A stretch of 46,503 nucleotides of DNA from Polyangiaceae bacterium (lineage in GTDB: Bacteria; Myxococcota_A; Polyangia; Polyangiales; Polyangiaceae): NCBI GenBank assembly GCA_020848455.1, contig JADLAB010000490.1, forward strand, positions 1-46,503, in the 5' to 3' direction. Shown here piece after piece: positions 8,864 to 15,904 of this stretch (positions are counted from its first letter, which is position 1; each line of letters starts with the position of its first letter). The position numbers and the translations under genes are program-made. The notes under the pieces are model-generated. The model was not told the origin of the DNA. It worked only from the letters and a program-made list of their open reading frames with translations, and ran no database searches.

Positions 8864-9256
8864 TCAGGGCGCCGGGGGCTCGGGCGGCTTCTGCTCCATC
8901 GCCGCTTCCTTGTTGATGCAGATGCCCTGCTTGCACCACGGCGCGAGCGTCGGGCACTTGCGGCTCGCCGTCGCGGCGAGGGTCGCGTCGCATTTGCCGT
9001 CCGTGAACTGCTTGCGCGCCGACGCCATGGTCTCGACGACCTTCTTCGTCGTCACCCGCCCGCACGCGTCCGGCCACTCGGCGACCACGCAGTCCGCGTC
9101 CGACAGGCAGAGGTTCTCGGTCCCCTTGTTCATGACCGCGAAGGCTTCGTCCTTCAGCTTGCGACACGCCTTCTCGTCGATGGCGGACGAGCAGGCCGAG
9201 AGCGCCAGCACACCGAGGGCACCGGCTCCGAGCACGAGGCACGTGAGACGCGACAT
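8864..9256 (-). CDS. Cys-rich putative lipoprotein
   Basis: 130 residues. The signal ends GVLALSAC (lipid Cys near residue 22). The mature protein has nine further cysteines in pairs such as CLSDADC, DACGR and CKQGIC, suggesting a small disulfide-bonded fold, and ends in PPEPPAP. Similar small Cys-patterned lipoproteins are common in myxobacteria, but I cannot assign a function. ATG 9256 is the only methionine at the start of the signal peptide. The upstream region faces the divergent EEP-family gene at 9372. Confidence 0.8.
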   Translation of the reverse strand: MSRLTCLVLGAGALGVLALSACSSAIDEKACRKLKDEAFAVMNKGTENLCLSDADCVVAEWPDACGRVTTKKVVETMASARKQFTDGKCDATLAATASRKCPTLAPWCKQGICINKEAAMEQKPPEPPAP

Positions 9257-9371
9257 GGCCGTAACGGCTAGCACGCCCGCACGGCCGACGACAGAGGCCG
9301 GACGCGGCGGGTGCCGCCCTCGGACCCGCGCCGGTTGGGAGGCGCGGGCGACGCTGCTAACCTCGACGCCG

Positions 9372-10190
9372 ATGCCCTCCACCGCCGACCGACCCGTCCT
9401 CAGGGTGCTGACGCTCAACATCTGGAACCGCCAGGGGCCGTGGGAGGCGCGGCTCGCGCTCATCCGCCGCGGCGTCGAGGCGCTCGCGCCCCACGTCGTC
9501 GGCCTCCAGGAGGTGATGACCTTCGGCGACCGCTCGCTCGCAGGCGACATCGCGGCCGGGCTCGGCTACGAGAGCGCCTTCGGGGAGGCGCACGCGCTCG
9601 GTGGCGGTGTCTCGTTCGGCAACGGTGTGCTCAGCCGCTTTCCGATCCGCGACACCGCCACGATCGCCTTGCCCGACGCCGGTGCGGGCGAGCGGCGCTC
9701 GCTGCTCTGCACGACCCTCGCCACGCCCTGGGGCGAGCTGCCCTTCCTGTCGACGCACCTCAACTGGAAGTTCCACCACGGCTACGCGCGCGAGGCCCAG
9801 GTGCTCGCCATCGCGGAGGCGATCGCCACGCGCTACCCGGTGCGCTCGGAGCTCCTGCCGCCGGTGCTCACCGGCGACTTCAACGCCGTGCCGGAGTCGA
9901 CCGAGATGCGCTTCCTCACGGGTCTGCACGCCGTGCGGGGGCGCAGCTTCTACCTGGCCGACTGTTTCGCCGAGGTCGGCGAGGGCAAGGGGCATACCTT
10001 CGACGCCGACCGCAACCCCTACGCGGGCCTCACCTGGGAGGCGCCGCGCCGCATCGACTACGTGCTCGTGCGCGGGCCGGACGCCGAGGGACGCGGCAAG
10101 CCGCGCAGCTGCCGCGTCGTGCTCACCGAGGTAGAAGACGGCGTCGCGGCGTCGGACCACTACGGCGTGTTCGCCGAGATCTCGCTGTAG
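9372..10190 (+). CDS. Endonuclease/exonuclease/phosphatase family protein
   Basis: 272 residues with the full set of EEP-fold motifs: LTLNIWN (Asn16), GLQEV (metal-binding Glu47), HLNWKFHHGYAREAQ in mid-protein, TGDFNAVP (Asp169, Asn171), IDYVLVRG and ASDHYGVF (Asp262, His263). EEP enzymes are Mg-dependent phosphodiesterases or phosphatases acting on nucleic acids, phosphoinositides, sphingomyelin or similar substrates; the sequence does not say which. No signal peptide is visible, so a cytoplasmic location is likely. ATG 9372 begins directly before the domain, and the long open frame upstream is not coding-like. The gene converges with the permuted lipoprotein gene 22 nt away, across a GC-rich inverted sequence without a T-run. 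Confidence 0.92.
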   Translation: MPSTADRPVLRVLTLNIWNRQGPWEARLALIRRGVEALAPHVVGLQEVMTFGDRSLAGDIAAGLGYESAFGEAHALGGGVSFGNGVLSRFPIRDTATIALPDAGAGERRSLLCTTLATPWGELPFLSTHLNWKFHHGYAREAQVLAIAEAIATRYPVRSELLPPVLTGDFNAVPESTEMRFLTGLHAVRGRSFYLADCFAEVGEGKGHTFDADRNPYAGLTWEAPRRIDYVLVRGPDAEGRGKPRSCRVVLTEVEDGVAASDHYGVFAEISL

Positions 10191-10212
10191 AGGCGCGCCG
10201 CGCGGCGGCAGC

Positions 10213-11037
10213 TCACTGGTCGCAGGCCGCGACCCAGTACTGGAACGTGAGGGTGGTCGCGCCGACCGGAATGACGACGCTCTGCGACAGGCTGCCCTCT
10301 TCGTAGTCGGCGATGCCGCCGAACCACGCCCACCATGCGCCATCGGCGGCGAGGTTGTCTCCGTTGGCGCACGACGCATCGCACAGCGGCGTGCCGAAGT
10401 TGGTGGAGTACTCCGTCCACGCGGTGCTCGGTGTACCGGCCTCGAAGGAGGGGTCGGCGATCGGGTTGCACGGGGCCCCGCCGCCACCGCCGCCGCCACC
10501 GGCACCGCCGGTCGCTCCCCCGCCGCCGCCGGCACCGCCGGTCGCTCCCCCGCCGCCGGCAGCACCCCCGCCGCCGCCCGCGTCGCCCCCCGTACCGCCT
10601 GCGCCACCGGCGCCGCCCGCACCGCCGCCGCCACCGCCGGCGCAGAGGCCGATGCTGGCGAGGTCGACGTCGAAGGTCGTCGTTCCGCCGTTCACGCCGA
10701 ACACCTCGGAGTGGAAGATGAGGGTGTGCGCGGCGCCGTCGGCGTAAGCGCTGATGTCGATCGTGCGCTCGGCGTAGGTCGCGGCCCCGCAATCGGCCGT
10801 GGTCATGTCGTCGAGCATCATCTGCTGGCCGTCGAGGGTGACCTCGAAATAGTCGGGCGAGGTCTGACCCGTCGTCGTGGTCGTGGTCGTGGTCGTCGTC
10901 GTGGTCGTCGTGGTCGTCGTGGTCGTCGTGGTCGTGGTCGTCGTCGGAACGACGGTCTCGTCATCCTTCGAGCACGCAGCCCAGCTCGTGCTCAGCACGG
11001 CGAGCGACGCTGCCGCCATCCAGTACTCTCGCTTCAT
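10213..11037 (-). CDS. Lipoprotein with apparently circularly permuted beta-sandwich domain
   Basis: 274 residues. ATG 11037 has AGGTGG upstream; a longer start at 11070 is less likely. The signal ends SWAAC (Cys22). Order after that: 25 Thr (32-56); a segment of about 70 residues from SPDYFEVTLDGQQM to TTTFDVDLASIGL; a Gly-rich linker of about 60 residues; then CNPIADPSFEAGTP..GAWWAWFGGIADYEEGSL..FQYWVAACDQ at the C-terminus. From memory of this surface-domain family, the SFEAG half normally precedes the DYLEV/HSE half in one domain. Here the halves are swapped, and the C-terminal ACDQ would join smoothly to SPDYFEV. It may bind carbohydrate or other surface ligands; that is inference. Confidence 0.85.
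   Translation of the reverse strand: MKREYWMAAASLAVLSTSWAACSKDDETVVPTTTTTTTTTTTTTTTTTTTTTTTTTGQTSPDYFEVTLDGQQMMLDDMTTADCGAATYAERTIDISAYADGAAHTLIFHSEVFGVNGGTTTFDVDLASIGLCAGGGGGGAGGAGGAGGTGGDAGGGGGAAGGGGATGGAGGGGGATGGAGGGGGGGGAPCNPIADPSFEAGTPSTAWTEYSTNFGTPLCDASCANGDNLAADGAWWAWFGGIADYEEGSLSQSVVIPVGATTLTFQYWVAACDQ
10501..10560. repeat. 30-bp tandem repeat in Gly-rich linker
   Basis: Two adjacent 30-bp units, 10501-10530 and 10531-10560, differ only at their last bases. They encode the repeated GGGGATGGAG stretch of the minus-strand lipoprotein. Their length is a multiple of three, so copy-number change would alter linker length without a frameshift. Confidence 0.9.
10870..10944 (-). repeat. 25-codon poly-threonine tract
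   Basis: Twenty-five consecutive ACG/ACC codons on the minus strand, directly after the lipidated N-terminus. The tract encodes an extended, possibly O-glycosylated stalk between the membrane anchor and the rest of the protein. Confidence 0.9.
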
Positions 11038-11168
11038 CACGTCCACCTCGCCTTTCGAGCCGCGCGGCACTCCCGCCGCCGTATCTCCACAGAGTGCTTG
11101 GCGGCCGACGTCCGGTCAAGGGCCTGCGACCCACGCGACGCGGGTCGGGCGCAGCGCGGTGCTGGAGC

Positions 11169-14102
11169 TCACTCGAGGCGCCGCAGCCCCACGGGCAGCT
11201 CGTCGCCGTAGAAGGCCACGCGCTCGGCGGCCGTCACCGGCACATGGGTCGTGAGCGGCTCGATGAAGGGCGCGTACGCCTCGACCTCGGCGAGCTTCTT
11301 CACGACCCGGGCGCGGAGTGCGTCCGACAGGTCGCGCTCTCGGTCGAGCGTGACGCGGCACATCGCGAGGGCCGCGCGGCCCGACGTCGGTAGCTCGCGC
11401 CATTTCTCGCGCAACAGGTGGTCCATCCAGCGCTCGACGGCGCTCGGCACGACGACCTGGTGCGCGCTGCCGTAGGTGGGCACGCGCGCCCCCACGCGCC
11501 CGAGCGCGGCCCAGAGCCGGGGGTCGCGATCGGTCCAGGTGCGCTCCACGATCCAGTCGCCGAGCTCCGCCTTCTGCTCGCGGGGCAGGCGCTCGAGGCT
11601 CGACAGGGCGTCGATCATCTCGCTCGGCGCCTCGACGCGCACGCCCTTCGGCTTCTTCAGCTTCGCCTCGGGCGGCGCGACGAACGGCGCCGCCAGGTCG
11701 AAGAGCGCGCGTTGCTCGCGCTCCCCGAGCCCGGCCGCCACCCGGCGCCAGGCGATCCAGAACTGCTGCCAGGTGCGCGGCTCGGAGAAGACCACGCGCT
11801 CGGGCAAGAGCCGGAAGAGCGCGCCCACGCGCCGCTCGTCGTCGGCGTCCCCGACGCCCGGTCGGAGCGCGTAGCCCGCGAGGAGCCAGAACATGCGCTC
11901 GTGCTCCGCGCTCCGCCGCCGGCCCACGCGGCGCGCCAGGAGCACGTCCGACAGGGTCCGCAGCACGGCGCCGCTCCAGTTGTCCCGCACGCCGAGCAGC
12001 CGTTCGAGCTCGCGCAGCAGGTTGCGCGCCACGCTCGGCTCGGCGCTCCCCTCCCCGGGCGTCGCGACGGCCGCCGGCGGCCCGAAGGCGCGCTCGCAGA
12101 GCGCCGTCACCTCGTCGAGCCGCTTGCCCGCGAGAGTACCCTGCGGGCCGCTCGGCGCCGAGGCCGTGCTCTGCTCCGGCGCGGGCGCCGGTGGCACGCT
12201 CGGCGGTGCCGCACCCGACCCCGGCCGGGCGACCGGCCCGAGCCGGCTCCCCCCGGTCGACGCTCCACCACCGTCCGCCTCGAGCTCCGTCTGCGCGCGC
12301 AGCTCGAAGGCGAGCCGGAAGCGCCGCGCGACCCCGCGCGCCGGCGCCGCCTCGACGCACGCGAGCTCGAGCGTGCCGACCGCCGTGAGCTCGGCCTCGA
12401 GCTCGACCGCCAGCTCCTTCTGCCGCTTCGGGCTGCCGAGGCGCGCGACGGCCGGCGGCAGGCGCTCGTGCTCCGCGGCGTCGAGGCGCACGAGCGCACC
12501 GAGGGCGTCCACGCCGCGATCGGACGCGTAGAGCTCGAAGCGCGCCGCCCGACCGAGCGTGAGCCCGACCGCGCGCCCCGTGACGCGCTGGCGCACGCCC
12601 TCGGGCGCGCCGCGCGGCAGCACGCACACCGCCTCGGCGACGCGTCGGCCGTCGAGGCCGCCGAGGCCGACGAAGTACGCGCGCGCCGACCCGCCGCCGA
12701 TGCGCGGACCGTGCCCGGCGAGCGCGAGCCCGAAGGCGACCGCGCCGCGCGCGACGGCCACGTCGGGGTCGGCGTTCGGCAGGAGCACGAGCGGACGCCC
12801 CACGAGCGCGCTCGCCACCTCGTGTACGCGCGCCGCGATCGCCGCGGCGTGAAAGACGCCGCCGTTCAGGTAGAGCGCGGTTGGCGTCGCCGTCGCCGCG
12901 TGGCGCGCCAGAAAGGCGGCCAGGTGCCGGCTCACCGCCGGCTCGCGCTCGTAAGGCAGGCCGAAGGCGCGCAGGCCGCCGCGCCGCTCGACCGATACCT
13001 CGCCCGGCACGACGCGCGGGAAGAAACCCTCGACGACGAGCTCCTCGACCTCGCGGAGCTCGAGGGTGGTCGTCAGGGCGCCCGAGAGCAGACGCGCGCC
13101 GGACCCGAGCACCGTCACGCCCACGCTCTCGGGCGCGCCGGGCGCGAGCAGCTTCTCCTTGGCGCGCCGCACGGCGGCCACGAGCTCCGCGAAGCGCCGC
13201 CCGTCGAGATGCTGGCCCTCGGGCACGAGGCGGCGCTCGCAGCGCTGCGCGAGCGCGAGGTCCATGTTGTCGCCCCCGAGCAACAGGTGCCGGCCCACCG
13301 CCACGCGCTCGAGCTGGAGCGGCGCGGAGGCGTCCGCGCCGGCACGGCGTCGCGCGCGGATGAGCGACAGATCCGTGGTGCCGCCGCCCACGTCGCACAC
13401 GAGCACGACCGCCTCGCCGGCCCCGGCGCGGAGCGCGCGCTCGAAGGCGCGCCCGAGCTCCGGGCTGGCGGCCTGTTCGGCGAGGAAATCGTAGAACGCG
13501 GCCTGCGGCTCCTCGACGAGCCGCACCGCCAGCCCCGCCGCGCGCGCCGCCTCGACCGTGAGCTCGCGCGCCACCGCGTCGAAGGACGCCGGCACGGTGA
13601 GCACCACGTCCTCTGCCGCGAGCGGTGCGTCGCGGTGGGCCGCATCCCAGGCTCGCCTCACGTGGCAGAGAAGCTCGGTCGCGGCCTCGACGGGCGAGAT
13701 GCGCGGCATGTCGTCGTCCGCCTGCCACGGCAGGATGCCGGCACGCCGGTCGACGGCGGCGTGGGAGAGCCAGCTCTTCGACGACGCGACGAGGCGTCCG
13801 GGCACCTCGGCCCCGCGCCGCGCGGCGTGCTCGCCGACGACCCACGCGCGCCCCGCGCCCGCCCCGCCGGTCGCGGGCCCGCCGGGCGCCGCGCCGACCT
13901 CGACGGGCAGCGGCTCGGCGCGCGGCTCGCCCTCCGGCGGAAGGTACAGGCTCGAGGCGAGCAGCGGCCGCGCCGCAGCCTCGGTCGCGCCGACGAGCTG
14001 CGCGACGTCGAACACGCGCGCCCGGGCGCCCGCCCGGCGCTCGGCGCACGCGACGACGGTGTGCGTCGTACCGAGATCGATGCCGACGACGAAGCTCTGC
14101 AT
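11169..14102 (-). CDS. Large Hsp70-family protein with C-terminal extension (DUF3731-type)
   Basis: 977 residues. The N-terminal half is an Hsp70/actin-fold ATPase: phosphate-1 motif IDLGTTHTVV (8-17), LTVPASFD, EEPQAAFYDF, phosphate-2 motif CDVGGGTTDLS, and an adenosine-site motif LYLNGGVF. DnaK is about 640 residues. Here the region after about 620 is an Ala/Pro-rich linker and then a helical domain of some 330 residues resembling the DUF3731 extension of atypical bacterial Hsp70s, in place of the usual substrate lid. No dnaJ or grpE is nearby, and the DUF2760 gene often paired with this family elsewhere is absent. ATG 14102 follows GAGGAA. A chaperone-like ATPase role in the cytoplasm is likely; the client is unknown. 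Confidence 0.9.
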   Translation of the reverse strand: MQSFVVGIDLGTTHTVVACAERRAGARARVFDVAQLVGATEAAARPLLASSLYLPPEGEPRAEPLPVEVGAAPGGPATGGAGAGRAWVVGEHAARRGAEVPGRLVASSKSWLSHAAVDRRAGILPWQADDDMPRISPVEAATELLCHVRRAWDAAHRDAPLAAEDVVLTVPASFDAVARELTVEAARAAGLAVRLVEEPQAAFYDFLAEQAASPELGRAFERALRAGAGEAVVLVCDVGGGTTDLSLIRARRRAGADASAPLQLERVAVGRHLLLGGDNMDLALAQRCERRLVPEGQHLDGRRFAELVAAVRRAKEKLLAPGAPESVGVTVLGSGARLLSGALTTTLELREVEELVVEGFFPRVVPGEVSVERRGGLRAFGLPYEREPAVSRHLAAFLARHAATATPTALYLNGGVFHAAAIAARVHEVASALVGRPLVLLPNADPDVAVARGAVAFGLALAGHGPRIGGGSARAYFVGLGGLDGRRVAEAVCVLPRGAPEGVRQRVTGRAVGLTLGRAARFELYASDRGVDALGALVRLDAAEHERLPPAVARLGSPKRQKELAVELEAELTAVGTLELACVEAAPARGVARRFRLAFELRAQTELEADGGGASTGGSRLGPVARPGSGAAPPSVPPAPAPEQSTASAPSGPQGTLAGKRLDEVTALCERAFGPPAAVATPGEGSAEPSVARNLLRELERLLGVRDNWSGAVLRTLSDVLLARRVGRRRSAEHERMFWLLAGYALRPGVGDADDERRVGALFRLLPERVVFSEPRTWQQFWIAWRRVAAGLGEREQRALFDLAAPFVAPPEAKLKKPKGVRVEAPSEMIDALSSLERLPREQKAELGDWIVERTWTDRDPRLWAALGRVGARVPTYGSAHQVVVPSAVERWMDHLLREKWRELPTSGRAALAMCRVTLDRERDLSDALRARVVKKLAEVEAYAPFIEPLTTHVPVTAAERVAFYGDELPVGLRRLE

Positions 14103-14240
14103 GCCGCGTTCCTCGAGCCCGGATACGAGAGCACGCGGGCGCAGGCAACGGGCATGTGCGTCGGTCGGCGGCCCCGTTCGGCACCCGCCCGGCCCGCGGC
14201 GCGGTGATCGCGGGCCGCGCGCGGCCCACGCCCGACCCGC

Positions 14241-14272
14241 TTGACTCCGCCTCTCCGGGTAGCGAGGCTACC
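14241..14272 (+). promoter_or_regulatory. Possible tRNA promoter with inverted repeat
   Basis: TTGACT (14241-14246) looks like a -35 element about 50 nt before the tRNA. A perfect 6-bp inverted repeat GGTAGC-GAG-GCTACC (14258-14272) occupies the place where the -10 would be. No good -10 hexamer is visible. Confidence 0.3.
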
Positions 14273-14296
14273 TCCCTCGCGTGGCAGGCCACGCAC

Positions 14297-14373
14297 GCGC
14301 CCGTAGCTCAGTTGGATAGAGCGGCGGCCTTCTAAGCCGTTGGTCAGGGGTTCGAGTCCCTTCGGGCGTGCCA
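14297..14373 (+). tRNA. tRNA-Arg (anticodon TCT)
   Basis: A complete 77-nt cloverleaf with encoded CCA. The acceptor stem pairs GCGCCCG with CGGGCGT (a G-U at the outer pair). The D-arm is GCTC/GAGC with AGTTGGATA, the anticodon stem GCGGC/GCCGT with loop CTTCTAA (anticodon TCT, reads AGA), and the T-arm carries TTCGAGT. AGA is a rare codon in such GC-rich genomes. Confidence 0.96.
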
Positions 14374-14435
14374 GCGTAGAGCGCCGCCGCCGCGGGATCG
14401 AGCCGCGCGGCCCGCCGCGCCGACAGCGAGGAAGC

Positions 14436-14993
14436 ATGAAACAGACGATCCGCCTGCGGGTGAACGGCGACGCGTACGAGGTCGCCGTGCCACCGTGGCG
14501 CACGTTGAACGAGGTCCTGCGCGAGGACCTGCGCCTCACGGGCACCAAGCGCGGCTGCGGCGACGGCGACTGCGGCGCCTGCACGGTGCTGCTCGACGGG
14601 CGCTCGGTCACGTCGTGCCTGATGCTCGCGGTCGAGGCCGTCGGGCACGAGGTGACGACGGTGGAGGGCCTCGCCACGGCGCGCGACGCCCTGCACCCGG
14701 TCCAGGCGGAGTTCATCGCGGCGGGCGCCATCCAGTGCGGCTACTGCACGCCGGGCATGGAGCTGTCGGCCGCCTACCTCCTGTCGAGAAACCCCGCCCC
14801 GACGGACGACGAGATCCGCCGCGGCCTGTCGGGCAACCTGTGCCGCTGCACCGGGTACCAGAAGATCTTCGAGGCGGTGCGCCGCGCGGCCGACCGGCTG
14901 AAGGAAGCCGCGCGGCCCGACGCTGCCGCGGGCGACCCGGCGACCGGCGGCCCCGCGGGGGGCGATCCCAGCGGGGGCGGAGCGCGCCCATGA
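14436..14993 (+). CDS. Molybdenum hydroxylase small subunit, two [2Fe-2S] clusters
   Basis: 185 residues. A plant-ferredoxin-type cluster is bound by Cys41, Cys46, Cys49 (CGDGDCGAC) and Cys61. The second, C-terminal cluster is bound by Cys101, Cys104 (CGYC) and Cys136, Cys138 (LCRCTGY). This is the electron-transfer subunit of the xanthine dehydrogenase/CO dehydrogenase/4-hydroxybenzoyl-CoA reductase family. A Gly/Pro/Ala-rich tail of about 25 residues follows the domain. ATG 14436 is preceded by GAGGAA. The stop overlaps the start of the FAD subunit (ATGA), so the three subunits are translated in a coupled way. The small-medium-large order differs from some coxMSL operons. The substrate cannot be read from the sequence. 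Confidence 0.95.
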   Translation: MKQTIRLRVNGDAYEVAVPPWRTLNEVLREDLRLTGTKRGCGDGDCGACTVLLDGRSVTSCLMLAVEAVGHEVTTVEGLATARDALHPVQAEFIAAGAIQCGYCTPGMELSAAYLLSRNPAPTDDEIRRGLSGNLCRCTGYQKIFEAVRRAADRLKEAARPDAAAGDPATGGPAGGDPSGGGARP

Positions 14994-15904
14994 GCCTGTG
15001 TAAGTTCGCCTACCACGGCCCCGACACGCTCGACGAGGTGCTGGCGCTCCTGGCCGCGCACGGTCCGGCCGCGCGCGTCATGGCCGGGGGCACCGACCTC
15101 GTCGTCAAGATGTCGCGCGGACAGGTCGCGCCCGCCGTCGTCATCGGCCTGAAGCGCGTGCCCGGTCTCGGCGACCTGCATTTCGACCCCGTGCGCGGGC
15201 TCGAGCTCGGCTGCATGACGCGCGTGAGCGCCGTGCTCGAGCACCCGGCCGTCGCCGCTCACTACCCCGCCCTCGCCGAGGCGGCACAGGCCACGGCCAC
15301 GGTCCAGATCCGCAACATGGCGACCATCGCCGGCAACCTCTGCAACGCCTCGCCCTGCGCCGACAACGCCCCGACGCTCGTCGCGCGCGGCGCCTCGGTC
15401 GAGCTGCGGAGCCCGCGCGGCCACCGCGCCCTGCCGCTCGCCGAGCTCTTCCGGGGGCCGGGCCAGACGGTCCTCGCCCCCGACGAGCTGCTCGTGCGCA
15501 TCACCGTGCCGCCGCCTCGGGCGGCGACCGGGTTCGCGTACCTCAGCCTGTCGCAGCGCTCGGCGGTCGACGTCTCCGCGGTCGGCGTCGCGGCAGGGCT
15601 GACGCTCGCGGACGGCCGCGTGGCCGAGGCGCGGATCGTGCTCGGCGCCGTCGCCCCGACACCCTTCGTCGCGACCGCGGCCGCCGACGCGCTCCGCGGA
15701 CGGAACCCGGACGACGCGGCGTTCCGCGCCGCGGGGGCTGCCGCGGCCGAGGCCTGCGCCCCCATCGGCGACGTGCGCGCGAGCGCCGGTTACCGGCGCA
15801 AGATGGTCGCCGTGCTGGTGCGCCGCGCGCTCGAGCGCGCGACGGCGCGCGCCCTCGGAGAGGGCACGGCACGCGCCGCACGCCAGGCGGAGGTGACGCC
15901 GTGA
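14990..15904 (+). CDS. Molybdenum hydroxylase FAD-binding (medium) subunit
   Basis: 304 residues. FAD-contact motifs are MAGGTDL (31-37) and TIAGNLCNASPCADNAP (112-128), followed by the C-terminal CO-dehydrogenase flavoprotein domain. The ASPCADNAP segment resembles the 4-hydroxybenzoyl-CoA-reductase/xanthine-dehydrogenase side of the family. There is no extra Cys-rich insertion, so the additional [4Fe-4S] cluster of true 4-hydroxybenzoyl-CoA reductase beta subunits appears to be absent. The subunit would pass electrons between the 2Fe-2S clusters and the external acceptor. The start ATG overlaps the previous stop (ATGA) and the stop overlaps the next start (GTGA). Confidence 0.95.
   Translation: MSLCKFAYHGPDTLDEVLALLAAHGPAARVMAGGTDLVVKMSRGQVAPAVVIGLKRVPGLGDLHFDPVRGLELGCMTRVSAVLEHPAVAAHYPALAEAAQATATVQIRNMATIAGNLCNASPCADNAPTLVARGASVELRSPRGHRALPLAELFRGPGQTVLAPDELLVRITVPPPRAATGFAYLSLSQRSAVDVSAVGVAAGLTLADGRVAEARIVLGAVAPTPFVATAAADALRGRNPDDAAFRAAGAAAAEACAPIGDVRASAGYRRKMVAVLVRRALERATARALGEGTARAARQAEVTP

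Noticed and set aside
10191-10212. Intrinsic terminator between convergent genes
   Set aside because: GC-rich inverted sequence is present but there is no T-run, and similar GC palindromes occur everywhere in this DNA.
10877-11254. Poly-Val open frame on the plus strand
   Set aside because: Complement of the poly-Thr codon tract of the lipoprotein gene.
11116-14292. Alternative minus-strand frame across the Hsp70 gene
   Set aside because: The frame at 11169-14102 carries all ATPase motifs; this one is Arg/Gly-rich shadow.
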